Positions 26,312-36,112 of a stretch of DNA of 61,893 nucleotides are shown one piece after another; positions within the stretch are counted from its first letter, which is position 1, and each line of letters begins with the position of its first letter. Where the stretch lies: the NCBI GenBank assembly GCA_030833845.1, contig JAURGK010000013.1, positions 1 through 61,893 of the forward strand, written 5' to 3'. The translations under genes were made by a program, and so were the position numbers. The notes below the pieces were generated by a model. The model was not told the DNA's origin. It searched no databases and saw only the letters and a list, made by a program, of their open reading frames with translations. The DNA comes from Crocinitomicaceae bacterium (lineage in GTDB: Bacteria; Bacteroidota; Bacteroidia; Flavobacteriales_D; Crocinitomicaceae).

Positions 26312-27741
26312 CACTTCAACGTGCTGCGGAAATTGAATTGCGCATAGAAGATTATGCCTTTGGAGGAAGAGGAATTGCGCGTATACAGACCCAACAAGGG
26401 CCCTTTGTGGTATTCGTTGACAATGCTTTTCCTGGGCAACTCGTTCGGGCAAAAATTGAAACAAAACGCAAAACCTTTGCAGAGGCTAAATTACTTGAAG
26501 TCATTGAAAGGGCAGAAATAGAAACTATCTCTGAATTTCAAGAAATTTCGGGAGGGCCATACATTCATGTACCTGTTGAGATCCAAGAACAATACAAAAA
26601 AACAAGTACCCTTTCTACCTTCCAACGTTTGAGCGGCATACAAGATAGTCAAGAGAAATTCGACACTTTCATTTCTTCTCCAGCGCACTACCATTACCGT
26701 AACAAAATGGAATACAGTTTTTCGTGCATAGAACACGATCTGCATTCCAATGAGGAACTTGACGACGCCTTTGCCCTTGGCTTCAAAAGACGTGGAACTT
26801 GGTGGAAAGTTGAGAGCCTTAACAAGGCCAGTGGCTTGTTTGACCAAGCATGGGAAAATAAACTCAAGGATCTACGGATCTTTCTGCAAAATACCGGATT
26901 AAGCGCCTGGCATCCACCGCAAAAAAAGGGTTTTTTTCGGCATATTGTTGTGCGAAAATCTTTTTTAAATGACCAACTTCTTGTGAATTTAGTAACTTCT
27001 CAAGAGGGAATTGAACAATTTAAGATTCAAGAGTTTGCTGACTTTTTAGAGCAACTTCACCCCGGACGCATTGCCGGATTGTGGCATACGATCAATGACA
27101 ATGTTGCCGATAGAGCAAAAATAGAAAATGGCCATTCCACATTGATATTTGGCCAACCTGTCATTGAAGAAGAACTTGCTGGCCTGCGTTTTCAGATCAG
27201 TATGGAAAGTTTCTTTCAAACCAACCCAGCCTGTGCCGAATTGCTATATGCCAAAGCACTAGACTATCTTTTTGAGGATCCTTTTGAATTAGGGGACATT
27301 GCCATGGATCTATTCTGTGGAACGGGCACAATTGGTCAACTTATGGCCAAGAGAAACTCATCGGTACGAATCATTGGGGTGGATATCGTAGAAAAAGCCA
27401 TTGAGGACGCCAAGGAAAATGCAGCAAAAAACAACATCAACAACGTTGAATTTTATGCTGCTGATGTAGGTAAGTTTTTAAGAGAATACCCTGATTTTCA
27501 GGGCAAGATAAAGCGCATTATGCTTGATCCGCCAAGGGCGGGTATCGCCCCAAAGACCCTACAGAAAGTTATTTCCTTGGGTGCTCAAAGCATCGTTTAT
27601 ATCAGTTGTAATCCATCAACCCAAGCAAGAGATGCCGCCACCCTCATAGAAGCTGGCTACCAACTAGAGAAATATGCACTTGTTGATCAATTTCCTCATA
27701 CGGGTCATATTGAATCTATAGCTAAATTTAAAAAAGCATGA
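26308..27741 (+). CDS. rlmD: RlmD/RlmCD-type 23S rRNA (uracil-C5)-methyltransferase without Fe-S cysteines
   Basis: 477 residues. An N-terminal TRAM domain (about 8-67, IEDYAFGGRGIARIQ) precedes the SAM-dependent methyltransferase core: MDLFCGTGTIGQLMAK near 334-350, DPPRAGIAPKTL near 408, and the catalytic cysteine in VYISCNPSTQARD near 434. In E. coli RlmD a 4Fe-4S cluster is bound by CX5CGGC plus a fourth Cys. Here the CGGC equivalent reads SGGP (81-84), and no cysteine is seen at the fourth position (NKASGLFDQ). The methyltransferase site looks intact. Target U1939 is inferred from the family; another uridine is possible. Confidence 0.85.
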   Translation: MTLQRAAEIELRIEDYAFGGRGIARIQTQQGPFVVFVDNAFPGQLVRAKIETKRKTFAEAKLLEVIERAEIETISEFQEISGGPYIHVPVEIQEQYKKTSTLSTFQRLSGIQDSQEKFDTFISSPAHYHYRNKMEYSFSCIEHDLHSNEELDDAFALGFKRRGTWWKVESLNKASGLFDQAWENKLKDLRIFLQNTGLSAWHPPQKKGFFRHIVVRKSFLNDQLLVNLVTSQEGIEQFKIQEFADFLEQLHPGRIAGLWHTINDNVADRAKIENGHSTLIFGQPVIEEELAGLRFQISMESFFQTNPACAELLYAKALDYLFEDPFELGDIAMDLFCGTGTIGQLMAKRNSSVRIIGVDIVEKAIEDAKENAAKNNINNVEFYAADVGKFLREYPDFQGKIKRIMLDPPRAGIAPKTLQKVISLGAQSIVYISCNPSTQARDAATLIEAGYQLEKYALVDQFPHTGHIESIAKFKKA

Positions 27742-28976
27742 ATGTTGAGGTGCTGGCTATAGGGGATGAACTGTTGATTGGACAAACAATTAACACCAAT
27801 GCAGCTTGGATTGGGCAAGAAATGTCTTTGAGAGGATATCAAGTATTGCGTTCCATAGCCATTGAAGACAAACCAGAAGCCATCATTCACGCACTTGAAA
27901 ATCGATTACCTCAAACTAATTGTGTTATTATCACTGGTGGTTTGGGCCCTACCAAAGACGACCTTACCAAATATACCCTGGCCTCCTATTTTGAGAGTCC
28001 TTTGGAAATTCACCAAGCAACCTTAAGTCAAATTGAAACTTTTTTTAAAAGTAGAAATCGGCCCATGTTGGAAGTGAATATTCAACAGGCCGCTTTACCA
28101 ACCAAGGCCAAAATATTAACCAACAGGCTTGGCACCGCAGCTGGCATGTGGTTTGAACAAAACGATGTAGTTTTCATTTCTCTACCTGGAGTTCCATATG
28201 AGATGAAAACAATCATGACCGAAGAAGCCTTTCCCTTGCTAAGTTCACGATTTAAAGGGAAAAATATTTTTCACCAAACCATACTGACCCAAGGCATAGG
28301 GGAGTCTTTTTTAGCGGAAAAAATTGCCCACTGGGAAGATCGTGTTCGTGGTGCAGGATTGGGACTAGCTTATTTACCCTCACCGGGAATGGTAAAGTTA
28401 CGCTTGACCTCCTACCTTGGTACGGAACAAAAAGTTTTAATTTCTAATTTCTTTAAAGAACTGGAGGCTTCTATTCCCGAACATATATACGGCTATAACG
28501 ATAGCACCCTGGAAGAAGTGCTGGGTAGCGAATTACTATTAAAAAAAGCCACCATCGGCACTGTAGAAAGCTGTACGGCCGGTTTGTTGGCGCAGCGCAT
28601 TGCAAGCGTCAGTGGCGCTTCTATGTATTATCAAGGCGCTCTACTGACCTACTCCAATGAACTTAAAGTGAATGTTGCTCAAGTGAATCCGGAAACCCTC
28701 AAGGAATTTGGTGCAGTAAGCGAACAAGTTGCAAAAGAATTGGCGGCAAATGGCCGAAAAATACTCGGAGTAGATTATTGTTTGTCTACAACAGGCGTTG
28801 CGGGGCCAAATGGAGGAACACTCGAGAAACCTGTTGGCCTCATTTGGATAGGCCTTAGCGGGCCAAGAGGGACCATTGCTAAACGTTTTCAATTTGGAGA
28901 TGAACGCAAGCGCAACCTAGAAATGACAGTGTTAGCTGCCATGAATTGGCTGCGTTACTTCCTTAAAACATGCTAA
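27738..28976 (+). CDS. cinA: CinA-like protein (COG1058 domain plus NMN amidohydrolase-type domain)
   Basis: 412 residues. The N-terminal molybdopterin-binding-like/COG1058 domain (GDELLIGQTINTNAAWIGQ, IITGGLGPTKDD) carries ADP-ribose pyrophosphatase activity in studied homologues. The C-terminal domain from about 255 (TVESCTAGLLAQRIASVSGAS, TTGVAGPNGGTLEKPVG) matches PncC, the nicotinamide mononucleotide deamidase. A role in pyridine nucleotide salvage is established for the family; a competence role is not implied here. Last gene of the lpx run. Confidence 0.93.
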   Translation: MNVEVLAIGDELLIGQTINTNAAWIGQEMSLRGYQVLRSIAIEDKPEAIIHALENRLPQTNCVIITGGLGPTKDDLTKYTLASYFESPLEIHQATLSQIETFFKSRNRPMLEVNIQQAALPTKAKILTNRLGTAAGMWFEQNDVVFISLPGVPYEMKTIMTEEAFPLLSSRFKGKNIFHQTILTQGIGESFLAEKIAHWEDRVRGAGLGLAYLPSPGMVKLRLTSYLGTEQKVLISNFFKELEASIPEHIYGYNDSTLEEVLGSELLLKKATIGTVESCTAGLLAQRIASVSGASMYYQGALLTYSNELKVNVAQVNPETLKEFGAVSEQVAKELAANGRKILGVDYCLSTTGVAGPNGGTLEKPVGLIWIGLSGPRGTIAKRFQFGDERKRNLEMTVLAAMNWLRYFLKTC

Positions 28977-28993
28977 GCAAATTACATTTTCGG

Positions 28994-29001
28994 TAACTTT
29001 G
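28994..29001 (+). promoter_or_regulatory. -7 promoter element (TAACTTTG) of queE
   Basis: Full match to TAnnTTTG, ending 4 nt before the queE ATG, in the only gap (29 bp) between cinA and queE. Confidence 0.5.
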
Positions 29002-29005
29002 CTAA

Positions 29006-29614
29006 ATGATAGACAGTGGCTTCTTACCTGTAATGGAACATTTCTACACGCTACAGGGTGAAGGTCATCATAGCGGTAGAGCAGCTTATTTTATTCGTTT
29101 GGCCGGCTGTGATGTTGGTTGTGTGTGGTGCGATGTCAAAGAGAGCTGGGAGGCACATCCGCATCAATACATGAGCATTGCGCAAATTCTGGATTCCATA
29201 AGACAAACACCAACTGACTTTATTGTAATTACAGGCGGAGAGCCAACGATGCACAACCTAGCCCCTCTTTGTTTGGCCTTACACGAGCGCGGGTATGAAA
29301 TCGCACTGGAAACTGCTGGTGTACATCCTTTAAAAGGAGAGATAGACTGGTATTGTTTTTCGCCTAAGAAATTCAAAGCTCCCTTGGAAGAAGCGTACTT
29401 GCTCGCGAACGAACTCAAGGTAGTTATTGCCCATCCTTCAGATTTTGATTGGGCAGAACAACACGCTGCAAAAGTTGGTACAAGTTGTAAGCTATATCTT
29501 CAAACAGAATGGGAAAAACAAGATCGTTTCTTGCCGCTCATCATAGACTATATCAAACGCAACAAAAAATGGAAAATCTCGTTACAAACGCATAAGTATA
29601 TGCAAATTCCATGA
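29006..29614 (+). CDS. queE: 7-carboxy-7-deazaguanine synthase
   Basis: 202 residues. Radical-SAM ring-contraction enzyme of queuosine synthesis. FYTLQGEGHHSGRAAYFIRLAG is the QueE N-terminal signature. The cluster motif is CDVGCVWCD (about 31-39). GGEPTMHN is the SAM-binding GGE motif (about 78), and the C-terminus ends SLQTHKYMQIP, the usual QueE tail. No other queuosine genes are near. The stop overlaps the next start in ATGA. Confidence 0.95.
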   Translation: MIDSGFLPVMEHFYTLQGEGHHSGRAAYFIRLAGCDVGCVWCDVKESWEAHPHQYMSIAQILDSIRQTPTDFIVITGGEPTMHNLAPLCLALHERGYEIALETAGVHPLKGEIDWYCFSPKKFKAPLEEAYLLANELKVVIAHPSDFDWAEQHAAKVGTSCKLYLQTEWEKQDRFLPLIIDYIKRNKKWKISLQTHKYMQIP

Positions 29615-31629
29615 GGTTTTCTTTTTTAATAGTCTTATTCATTTTACTTAATTCTCAAGCCCTCAAAGCGCAGTTTCCTTATTCGACCTCGAGTAAAAAG
29701 GCTATTAAATTATTCAATCAAGCACAAAAAGCGCCAAAACTTATCGACCAAAATACTGGTGTGCCGAATTATACAGAAGGTATTCGGCTTTTGGATGCAG
29801 CCATAAAAAAAGATAGCCAATTTTGGGAAGCCTTCTTACTTAAAGGAGAGTTTTTGGAATACCAAAGAAAATATGCCGAGGCTGCGAGTTGTTATCAGAG
29901 AGCGCTTGAAATAGACCCCTATCACAGTGTGAGCGGCAGTACCCACTTTTATTTATCGGTTTGCTTATTCACGATTGGTGAGTATCAAAAGGCCCTCGAA
30001 AACATTGAAATCTTTCTAAAAAATCCGAATGCCAATGAAAAATGGCTTTCAGAAGCCTACCAACTGAAAAATTGTGCAGCCTTCTCAGTTTCTGCAATAC
30101 AGAACCCTAAGTCCTTTGAACCCCACAATGTTGGGCCTGGCATCAACACCATATTTTCTGAATACTACCCCACCTTGACCGTTGACGGCAATGAGTTGCT
30201 TTTTACCAGAAGAATCAGATTTATGAATAATGGTCGTCAAGATGAACAAGAAGACTTCTATATTTCTCAACTTTCAACAGAAAATAGCACTTGGGGGCAA
30301 GCCAAACCCATGCCTGAAAATATAAATACTGCTTGGAATGAAGGCGCACCCACTATTTCTGGTGATGGAAAAACGATCATTTTTGTAGCTTGTACTGATC
30401 CATCTGGTGTCAATTATGGTGGAAATCGAACAGGAAAAGGTTCTTGTGATTTGTTTATCACAAACAAAATCAATGGCCGTTGGACTACCCCGAAGAATCT
30501 ACCGGGCGGGGTCAATACAGCCAATTGGGAAACCCAGCCCTCTTTAAGTGCAGATGGTAAAACACTTTATTTCATTCGTGCCGTTCGTTCTAAGGAAGGC
30601 AAATCAAATAGTGATATTTACGTATCTCATCTGCAAGAAGATGGCCAGTGGTCGGTGGCCCAAAGACTTCCAAATACCATCAATACCAATGCCAATGAAG
30701 AATCGGTTCAAATACATCCGGACGGAAATACGCTATATTTTGCCTCTCGGGGCCATATTGGAATGGGTGGATCTGATTTATTCGTCAGTAAAAAAGATGC
30801 AAATGGAAATTGGGGAAAGCCAGTGAATTTAGGATACCCCATCAACACTTGCTTCGATGAAAACTCGCTTTTGGTGTCTGCGCAAGGTAGTATAGCATTT
30901 TTTGCTTCGGACAGACAGGGGGGCTACGGTGGTCTAGATATCTATTGGTTTGAATTACCCACTGAAACTCAAGCCCTCCAAACCTTTTATTTCGAAGGAA
31001 CAGCTTTTGATGCGCTCAGTAAAGATAAATTAGCCGCTCAAATTCAACTTTCAGATCTGAGTTCAGGCAAAATTATATTTGCTGGTTTTACAGATAGTTA
31101 TGATGGAAAAATAACCCTTCCACTACCCATCGATAAAAGCTATGCTGTGTTGGTGAATCATCCAAGCTATCACCCGTTTTCGTTAAATTTTGACCTTACC
31201 CTACAAGAAAACGCCAAAAGCTTTCTTTTAGATATGCCGTTAAATCCACTGCAATCATCAGCTGAAAACGTTTTAAATAATGTGTTTTTTGATCTTGCCA
31301 TGGCAAGCTTAAGGCCGGAATCTAAAGTAGAACTTCTCAATTTAGCAAACTACCTTCAAAAAAATCCAACAATTCAAATAGAAATTCAGGGCCATACAGA
31401 TAGCCAAGGAGATCCAAGCAAGAATTTAATATTATCGGCTGCCAGAGCCAAGGCAGTTGAAGATTTTCTCATCTCAGAAGGAATTGACCCCAAACGCCTC
31501 AAAAGCAAAGGTTATGGATCGAACCAACCACTCGTTACAGACTCAGCCATTGCACAAATGACTGACCCAAAACAGATACAAGAGGCACATCAAAAAAATC
31601 GTCGTACAAGCTATAAAATTCTACCATGA
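29611..31629 (+). CDS. OmpA-family protein with TPR, PD40 propeller and CRD domains (PorE-like)
   Basis: 672 residues. Signal peptide (MRFSFLIVLFILLNSQALKAQ), TPR-like helices (about 55-150), a beta propeller with five PD40-type repeats (YYPTLTVDGNELLFTRR, APTISGDGKTIIFVA, QPSLSADGKTLYFIR, VQIHPDGNTLYFAS, LLVSAQGSIAFFAS), a carboxypeptidase-regulatory-like beta domain (about 455-535), and a C-terminal OmpA peptidoglycan-binding domain (EIQGHTDSQGDPSKNLILS). This order equals that of PorE, a type IX secretion component that binds peptidoglycan. PorE is a lipoprotein; no lipobox is seen here. Many paralogues share the build, so the exact role is uncertain. Confidence 0.8.
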   Translation: MRFSFLIVLFILLNSQALKAQFPYSTSSKKAIKLFNQAQKAPKLIDQNTGVPNYTEGIRLLDAAIKKDSQFWEAFLLKGEFLEYQRKYAEAASCYQRALEIDPYHSVSGSTHFYLSVCLFTIGEYQKALENIEIFLKNPNANEKWLSEAYQLKNCAAFSVSAIQNPKSFEPHNVGPGINTIFSEYYPTLTVDGNELLFTRRIRFMNNGRQDEQEDFYISQLSTENSTWGQAKPMPENINTAWNEGAPTISGDGKTIIFVACTDPSGVNYGGNRTGKGSCDLFITNKINGRWTTPKNLPGGVNTANWETQPSLSADGKTLYFIRAVRSKEGKSNSDIYVSHLQEDGQWSVAQRLPNTINTNANEESVQIHPDGNTLYFASRGHIGMGGSDLFVSKKDANGNWGKPVNLGYPINTCFDENSLLVSAQGSIAFFASDRQGGYGGLDIYWFELPTETQALQTFYFEGTAFDALSKDKLAAQIQLSDLSSGKIIFAGFTDSYDGKITLPLPIDKSYAVLVNHPSYHPFSLNFDLTLQENAKSFLLDMPLNPLQSSAENVLNNVFFDLAMASLRPESKVELLNLANYLQKNPTIQIEIQGHTDSQGDPSKNLILSAARAKAVEDFLISEGIDPKRLKSKGYGSNQPLVTDSAIAQMTDPKQIQEAHQKNRRTSYKILP

Positions 31630-32546
31630 TACCGTTTTTAAAACTTCTTCGTTTAAAAAATTTGGCGACCATAACCATCGCAATGCTGGGTGTAGCCTAT
31701 TTTATTCATGTGCAAAATCCTTATGAAGTAATAGACTTCAATAATTATCATTTTGGACTGCTCATATTTTCAACGCTCTTAATCGCTGCCGCAGGCCATA
31801 TGATCAATGATTACTTTGATATTAAGGCTGACCGCATCAACAAACCAGAGCATCTTGTATTATCGAAATTTCTGAGCAAGCGCTGGGCTATTTTATTGAA
31901 TTGGATTTTGAACATCCTTGGTTTATCGATTGCATTTTACTTGTCTTGGCAATATAAGAACCTATTATTTGTAGCCATACATTTACTTAGCATCAACTTT
32001 TTATGGTTTTATAGTGCGTATTGGAAAAGAAAATTAATCCTTGGCTCGGTAGTATTGTCTATACTCCCCAGTCTGGTCTTATTTTTATCTTGTTGGTACA
32101 TACAAGCATGTAATGAGAGTGCCGCTGAGCATTCTCCTTATCATCCAGCAACCTGGAGCACCTACTTAGATTACAGGTTCATCTACTTTGTTGCCATTTG
32201 TGCTTTTTTCATTACCCTCAGTAAAGAAATCATCAAAGACATCCACGACATTCCGGGTGATACCATCATCAAAGCAAATACGATCCCAAGAAAAATCGGT
32301 AGCCACAAAGCTCAACTGCTATCCTTATTGATTTTGCAGCTGCCCGCTTTATTGTATTTTCTTTTACTCCTGTTTACTGATTTTGCGCTCCCTACGACTT
32401 ATACCAAAGGAGTTTTAATATTTGTTGGGCTAAGTTTTTTACTAAGCCTCCTATTGCATTTCTTGGTTCCAAATTTCCTGGCCAAAAATATGAAATGGGC
32501 ACAGAATATTGCCTTATTATTGGGTCTTACCTGTTTATTTTTTTAG
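31626..32546 (+). CDS. UbiA-family prenyltransferase
   Basis: 306 residues, eight or nine membrane helices. The first Asp-rich motif is NDYFDIKADRINKPEH (about 61-76), and the second is the KEIIKDIHDIPGDTI segment near 203, both binding prenyl diphosphate through magnesium. Bacteroidota homologues are often named geranylgeranylglycerol-phosphate geranylgeranyltransferase; the real acceptor (menaquinone ring, heme or glycerol phosphate) cannot be told from the sequence. Overlaps the PorE-like gene by 4 bases. Confidence 0.85.
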   Translation: MIPFLKLLRLKNLATITIAMLGVAYFIHVQNPYEVIDFNNYHFGLLIFSTLLIAAAGHMINDYFDIKADRINKPEHLVLSKFLSKRWAILLNWILNILGLSIAFYLSWQYKNLLFVAIHLLSINFLWFYSAYWKRKLILGSVVLSILPSLVLFLSCWYIQACNESAAEHSPYHPATWSTYLDYRFIYFVAICAFFITLSKEIIKDIHDIPGDTIIKANTIPRKIGSHKAQLLSLLILQLPALLYFLLLLFTDFALPTTYTKGVLIFVGLSFLLSLLLHFLVPNFLAKNMKWAQNIALLLGLTCLFF

Positions 32547-32547
32547 A

Positions 32548-33099
32548 ATGAAAATTGTCCTTGGTTCTGCATCTCCCCGCAGAAAAACCCTTCTTGAGGA
32601 GCTTGGTTTTAATTTTCGGGTGCTTACTGCTGATATCGATGAATCGTTTGATGCTTCGCTTTCACCTGAAGAAATTGTTTTGGGCATCTGTAGAAAAAAA
32701 ATGGAAGCACTTTGGCCTCTACTGCAAGCCGATGAAAAACTTATTTGTGCAGACACCATTGTTTACCTCAATGGCAAAGTTTTAGGTAAGCCTCACTCTA
32801 AGGCCGCAGCCATTGAAATGCTGCAGTTACTTTCAGGACAAACCCATGAGGTATATACAGGAGTTTGTATCAAGGATCAACAAGGTTTGCATCAGCTTGT
32901 AGACTGCACTTCAGTACGGTTTCAAGAATTGCGCCTCGAAGACATCTTGCATTATGTTGAAACACAACAAGCGATGGATAAGGCTGGTGCCTACGGTATC
33001 CAAGATTGGATTGGCCACATTGGAGTCATTGAGATCAAAGGCTCCTATACCAATGTCATGGGCCTGCCGACTCAAAGACTTTTCCCTTTTCTGCAATAA
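32548..33099 (+). CDS. maf: Maf-type nucleoside triphosphate pyrophosphatase
   Basis: 183 residues. Maf proteins hydrolyse dTTP/UTP or modified nucleotides to keep them out of nucleic acids. The LGSASPRRKTLLEELG signature at residues 4-19 and the ADTIVYLNGKVLGKPHS block (about 69-85) hold the catalytic aspartate; AYGIQDWIGH is also typical. ATG 32548 lies 1 nt after the prenyltransferase stop and gives the canonical MKIVLGSASPRR start. Confidence 0.95.
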   Translation: MKIVLGSASPRRKTLLEELGFNFRVLTADIDESFDASLSPEEIVLGICRKKMEALWPLLQADEKLICADTIVYLNGKVLGKPHSKAAAIEMLQLLSGQTHEVYTGVCIKDQQGLHQLVDCTSVRFQELRLEDILHYVETQQAMDKAGAYGIQDWIGHIGVIEIKGSYTNVMGLPTQRLFPFLQ

Positions 33100-33107
33100 T
33101 TAAAGGT

Positions 33108-33141
33108 CAAAAAAAAACCGCTTGTTGAGCGGTTTTTTTTT
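33108..33141. terminator. Bidirectional terminator between maf and the OmpA-domain gene
   Basis: A long A-run and ACCGC (to 33121) pair with GCGGT and a long T-run (from 33129) around TTGTTGA. The gene pair converges here, so the hairpin can serve both strands. Confidence 0.9.
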
Positions 33142-33159
33142 AAATTTCAATGATCGCCT

Positions 33160-34383
33160 TTAGTACTTAACGCTAAATTCTACACGGCGATTTTTTGCGT
33201 CTTTGACTTCTTGATCGTCATCTTCGACAATTTCTTTACAAGGAACCGAATCAGACTTATGTGTTTTGATGAGTCGTTGCTCAGCAATTCCATTTTTCAC
33301 TAAATACTTCACAACCATTGCCACACGCTTTCTGTCCATATCTTGGTAATCTTCGTTTTCCTCGCCTGCTTTGATCTCCAGCCCATCGTTGTGGCCGATG
33401 ATCTCCAACTTCATGCTTGGGTCGGCATTCATTTCCTCTATGATAAAATCAATATTCGTGATGGCACTTTCTGAAAGTGATGCCTTACCTGCCCTAAAAT
33501 AGATGGTTTGTGCGGCAATTTGCAACTCAACAGACATTTTATCATTGATTTCTGGAGTTTTATCATACACCAAGGTACTGAACTGATCTTCAATTTTAGG
33601 AGGTTTGGCATTAAAACAAGCACATTCTGTTGGGCTGTCCACAAGGCGTACAATGATATTATCAACGTAATAATAAGCATGTGTTAAGGGATCAGCCTCA
33701 GCATCTTTTGGTTTTTTCACTGCCTGAAACTGTGTATTTTCGTTGCGGTCAAAATTTCCAATAGTCAGGTAGCGTTCATCTCCTTTGGCAGTATAGGTAT
33801 TGCATACTTTTTCCCAACCAAAAAAACCATTATAAATTTTATTGAGCTGAGCCTTCATTACGTGATCTCCTGACATATAAATGGCTCCGGGCTCTCCGTT
33901 AGCTGGCATATCTTTAGAGAAATATACACCGAGGTTATTGTTGGCAAATTTTGAGGATTCACTGAGTGAAACAGCGTATTCAACACAATAAGTAAGTCCT
34001 TTTTTCAATGTTACTTGTTCCTTACCTTGCATTAGTTGAATGGTAATGTAAGAGCGCTCCCCTGCTTGCTTGCCTGGGCGATAAGTAACTATTCCGGCAT
34101 ATACATTGCCACCATTTTCTGTCGTTGGTTCTTCAGCCCCATATACATTGGTTGGAACGCCGATATCTCCACTTGCATTTTTGGTGAAAAGATCTGCTTG
34201 CAATTCAGTTGGTGAACTTATACCCTTTCCTGCTTCTGCAATACCTCCCAATTCTGAGAGATCTTCAGAGGCACCTTCAAAAGTGACGTTGATGATTTCT
34301 TTTTCATTGGTTTTCTTTCCCTTTTGGGCTTGGGCACTTAGAGTGAGTGTAAGCGCTGAAAAAGCTATTAGCAAATTACGCAT
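33160..34383 (-). CDS. Periplasmic OmpA-domain protein
   Basis: 407 residues from ATG 34383, which gives the signal peptide [21 protein letters not shown] beta-rich N-terminal domain of unknown type spans about 30-250. The C-terminal OmpA domain (about 285-407) has [18 protein letters not shown] and [10 protein letters not shown]; the NDxxE/R surface for peptidoglycan ([13 protein letters not shown]) and [10 protein letters not shown] at the end are present. It probably tethers the outer membrane or a complex to the cell wall. An upstream ATG at 34404 is possible. The start overlaps the hemE 3' end by 8 bp. Confidence 0.82.
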   Translation of the reverse strand: MRNLLIAFSALTLTLSAQAQKGKKTNEKEIINVTFEGASEDLSELGGIAEAGKGISSPTELQADLFTKNASGDIGVPTNVYGAEEPTTENGGNVYAGIVTYRPGKQAGERSYITIQLMQGKEQVTLKKGLTYCVEYAVSLSESSKFANNNLGVYFSKDMPANGEPGAIYMSGDHVMKAQLNKIYNGFFGWEKVCNTYTAKGDERYLTIGNFDRNENTQFQAVKKPKDAEADPLTHAYYYVDNIIVRLVDSPTECACFNAKPPKIEDQFSTLVYDKTPEINDKMSVELQIAAQTIYFRAGKASLSESAITNIDFIIEEMNADPSMKLEIIGHNDGLEIKAGEENEDYQDMDRKRVAMVVKYLVKNGIAEQRLIKTHKSDSVPCKEIVEDDDQEVKDAKNRRVEFSVKY

Positions 34384-35422
34384 TGTCAAAGTTTGAAATT
34401 TCATAGTTTTTAACGGTATTGATGAACACTTTGACCTTTTCAGGGTCAATATCAGGATATACTCCGTGTCCCAAATTTACAATATGTCTTTGACTTTTAA
34501 AGGATTTAAGCATTTTTTTGGTCTCATTTTCAATCAAATCTGTGCTGCCATAGAGTACACACGGATCTAAGTTTCCCTGTAAAGTCTTATTTTCAAGAAC
34601 CAAACTTCGTGCCAAAGGAACAGACATATTCCAGTCTAGTCCAATCGTTGTGCACGACAATTCACCAATCTCGGGCAATGACGCTACCGCACCTTTAGAA
34701 AACACCGTAAGGAGTGTATTTGGTAAGGCTTGGCAAATTTGCTCAATGTAGTGCAGTCCAAATTCTACGTATTGATCATGACCAAGGATACCTGCCCAAG
34801 AGTCAAATAATTGCAATGCGTCGGCACCAGCGGCCAATTGCCCTTTTAAATAGTCAATAGTTACATCGGTTATGCGCTGCAGTAAGCGATGCGCAAGTGC
34901 TGGTTGAGTGTAAAGTAATTTTCTAGATTCGCTAAAAGTCTTGGACCCTTTTCCTTCAACCATATAACAAAGAATGGTCCAAGGGGCGCCTGCAAATCCA
35001 ATTAAAGGAACACGACCGTTCAATGCTGTCTTGGTTTGTTTTAAGGCCTCAAAAACATACCACAAACGATCTTGAACATCAATATGATCATCTAGTAAAG
35101 CAAATTGTTCTTGGCTACGAATAGTGTTTTCAAACCAAGGGCCCTTTTGTTCAATCATTTGATAGGGCAAGCCCATAGCCTCAGGAACCACAAGTATGTC
35201 TGAAAAAATTATTGCCGCATCAACATCTAATAAATCTACTGGCTGTACGGTAACTTCAGTAGCAAATGCGGGTGTTTCAACCAACTCTTTAAAACCTGAG
35301 AGTTTTGAGCGCACCGCTCTATATTCGGGCAAAATTCGGCCTGCCTGACGCATCAGCCAAACCGGATAACGCTCAATGGAATCGCCTCTGTGGGCACGTA
35401 AAAATAAATCGTTCTGAATCAT
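34376..35422 (-). CDS. hemE: Uroporphyrinogen decarboxylase
   Basis: 348 residues. Decarboxylates uroporphyrinogen III to coproporphyrinogen III, the substrate of HemN at the other end of the window. The N-terminal signature is [17 protein letters not shown] (about 19-35); the conserved aspartate lies in [16 protein letters not shown], and [16 protein letters not shown] is also typical. Normal length. A full-match -7 box ends 5 nt before its ATG. Its 3' end slightly overlaps the OmpA-domain gene. Confidence 0.97.
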   Translation of the reverse strand: MIQNDLFLRAHRGDSIERYPVWLMRQAGRILPEYRAVRSKLSGFKELVETPAFATEVTVQPVDLLDVDAAIIFSDILVVPEAMGLPYQMIEQKGPWFENTIRSQEQFALLDDHIDVQDRLWYVFEALKQTKTALNGRVPLIGFAGAPWTILCYMVEGKGSKTFSESRKLLYTQPALAHRLLQRITDVTIDYLKGQLAAGADALQLFDSWAGILGHDQYVEFGLHYIEQICQALPNTLLTVFSKGAVASLPEIGELSCTTIGLDWNMSVPLARSLVLENKTLQGNLDPCVLYGSTDLIENETKKMLKSFKSQRHIVNLGHGVYPDIDPEKVKVFINTVKNYEISNFDNA

Positions 35423-35427
35423 TAGTA

Positions 35428-35435
35428 CAAAGGTA
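35428..35435 (-). promoter_or_regulatory. -7 promoter element (TACCTTTG) of hemE
   Basis: On the minus strand TACCTTTG fully matches TAnnTTTG and ends 5 nt before the hemE ATG, in the 18-bp gap after ung. Confidence 0.5.
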
Positions 35436-35440
35436 AGGAT

Positions 35441-36112
35441 TTACCATTGAATTTGGCATTTACCCACCTGACCAAGATAAGTATTTGTCTTGCTGAAATG
35501 CTTGTTCCCGAAAAAACCTCGATAGGCAGAAAGCGGCGAAGGATGCGCTGAACTCAGTACCAAATGTTTGTCTGAATCAATGATTGCTTTGAGTTGTTGC
35601 GCTTTTGCGCCCCAAAGTAGAAAAACTACTTGTGATTTTTCCTTACTGATCTTTTTAATAACGGCACTAGTGAAATGCTCCCAGCCCAAATCATGATGAC
35701 TACCCGGCCGCCCTTCTTCAACCGTTAAGACAGTATTAAGTAACAAAACTCCCTGCTTTGCCCAAGGTGTCAAATCACCATTGATCAGTGGCTTAAGACC
35801 CAAGTCTGACACCCTTTCCTTATCAATATTTTGTAAACTTTTGGGCAGTGGCCAAACACTGGGCTCAACCGAGAAAGACAAACCATGGGCATGACCTCTC
35901 GTTGGATACGGATCTTGCCCTAGGATCACAACCTTTAAATCAAGTGGATCACAGAGCTCAAAAGCCCTAAAAACTTGATCTTGGGTTGGAAAAACCTTGT
36001 CTGGAGCCGATAGATAGGCATTAAGGACGCGATTAGTCAATTCCTTGAAAGAAGTTGAACTGAGCTCTTTGGATAAAAATGCCCTCCATTCCAAAGGCAG
36101 TCTTTGTATCAT
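35441..36112 (-). CDS. ung: Uracil-DNA glycosylase (family 1)
   Basis: 223 residues. Removes uracil from DNA. The catalytic motif GQDPYP (Asp67) is in VVILGQDPYPTRGHAHGLSFS, and the DNA-intercalation motif HPSPLSAYRGFFG (histidine near 191) is intact; GVLLLNTVLTVEEG is the uracil-binding block. Overlaps the upstream BNR-protein gene by 4 bases. Confidence 0.97.
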   Translation of the reverse strand: MIQRLPLEWRAFLSKELSSTSFKELTNRVLNAYLSAPDKVFPTQDQVFRAFELCDPLDLKVVILGQDPYPTRGHAHGLSFSVEPSVWPLPKSLQNIDKERVSDLGLKPLINGDLTPWAKQGVLLLNTVLTVEEGRPGSHHDLGWEHFTSAVIKKISKEKSQVVFLLWGAKAQQLKAIIDSDKHLVLSSAHPSPLSAYRGFFGNKHFSKTNTYLGQVGKCQIQW

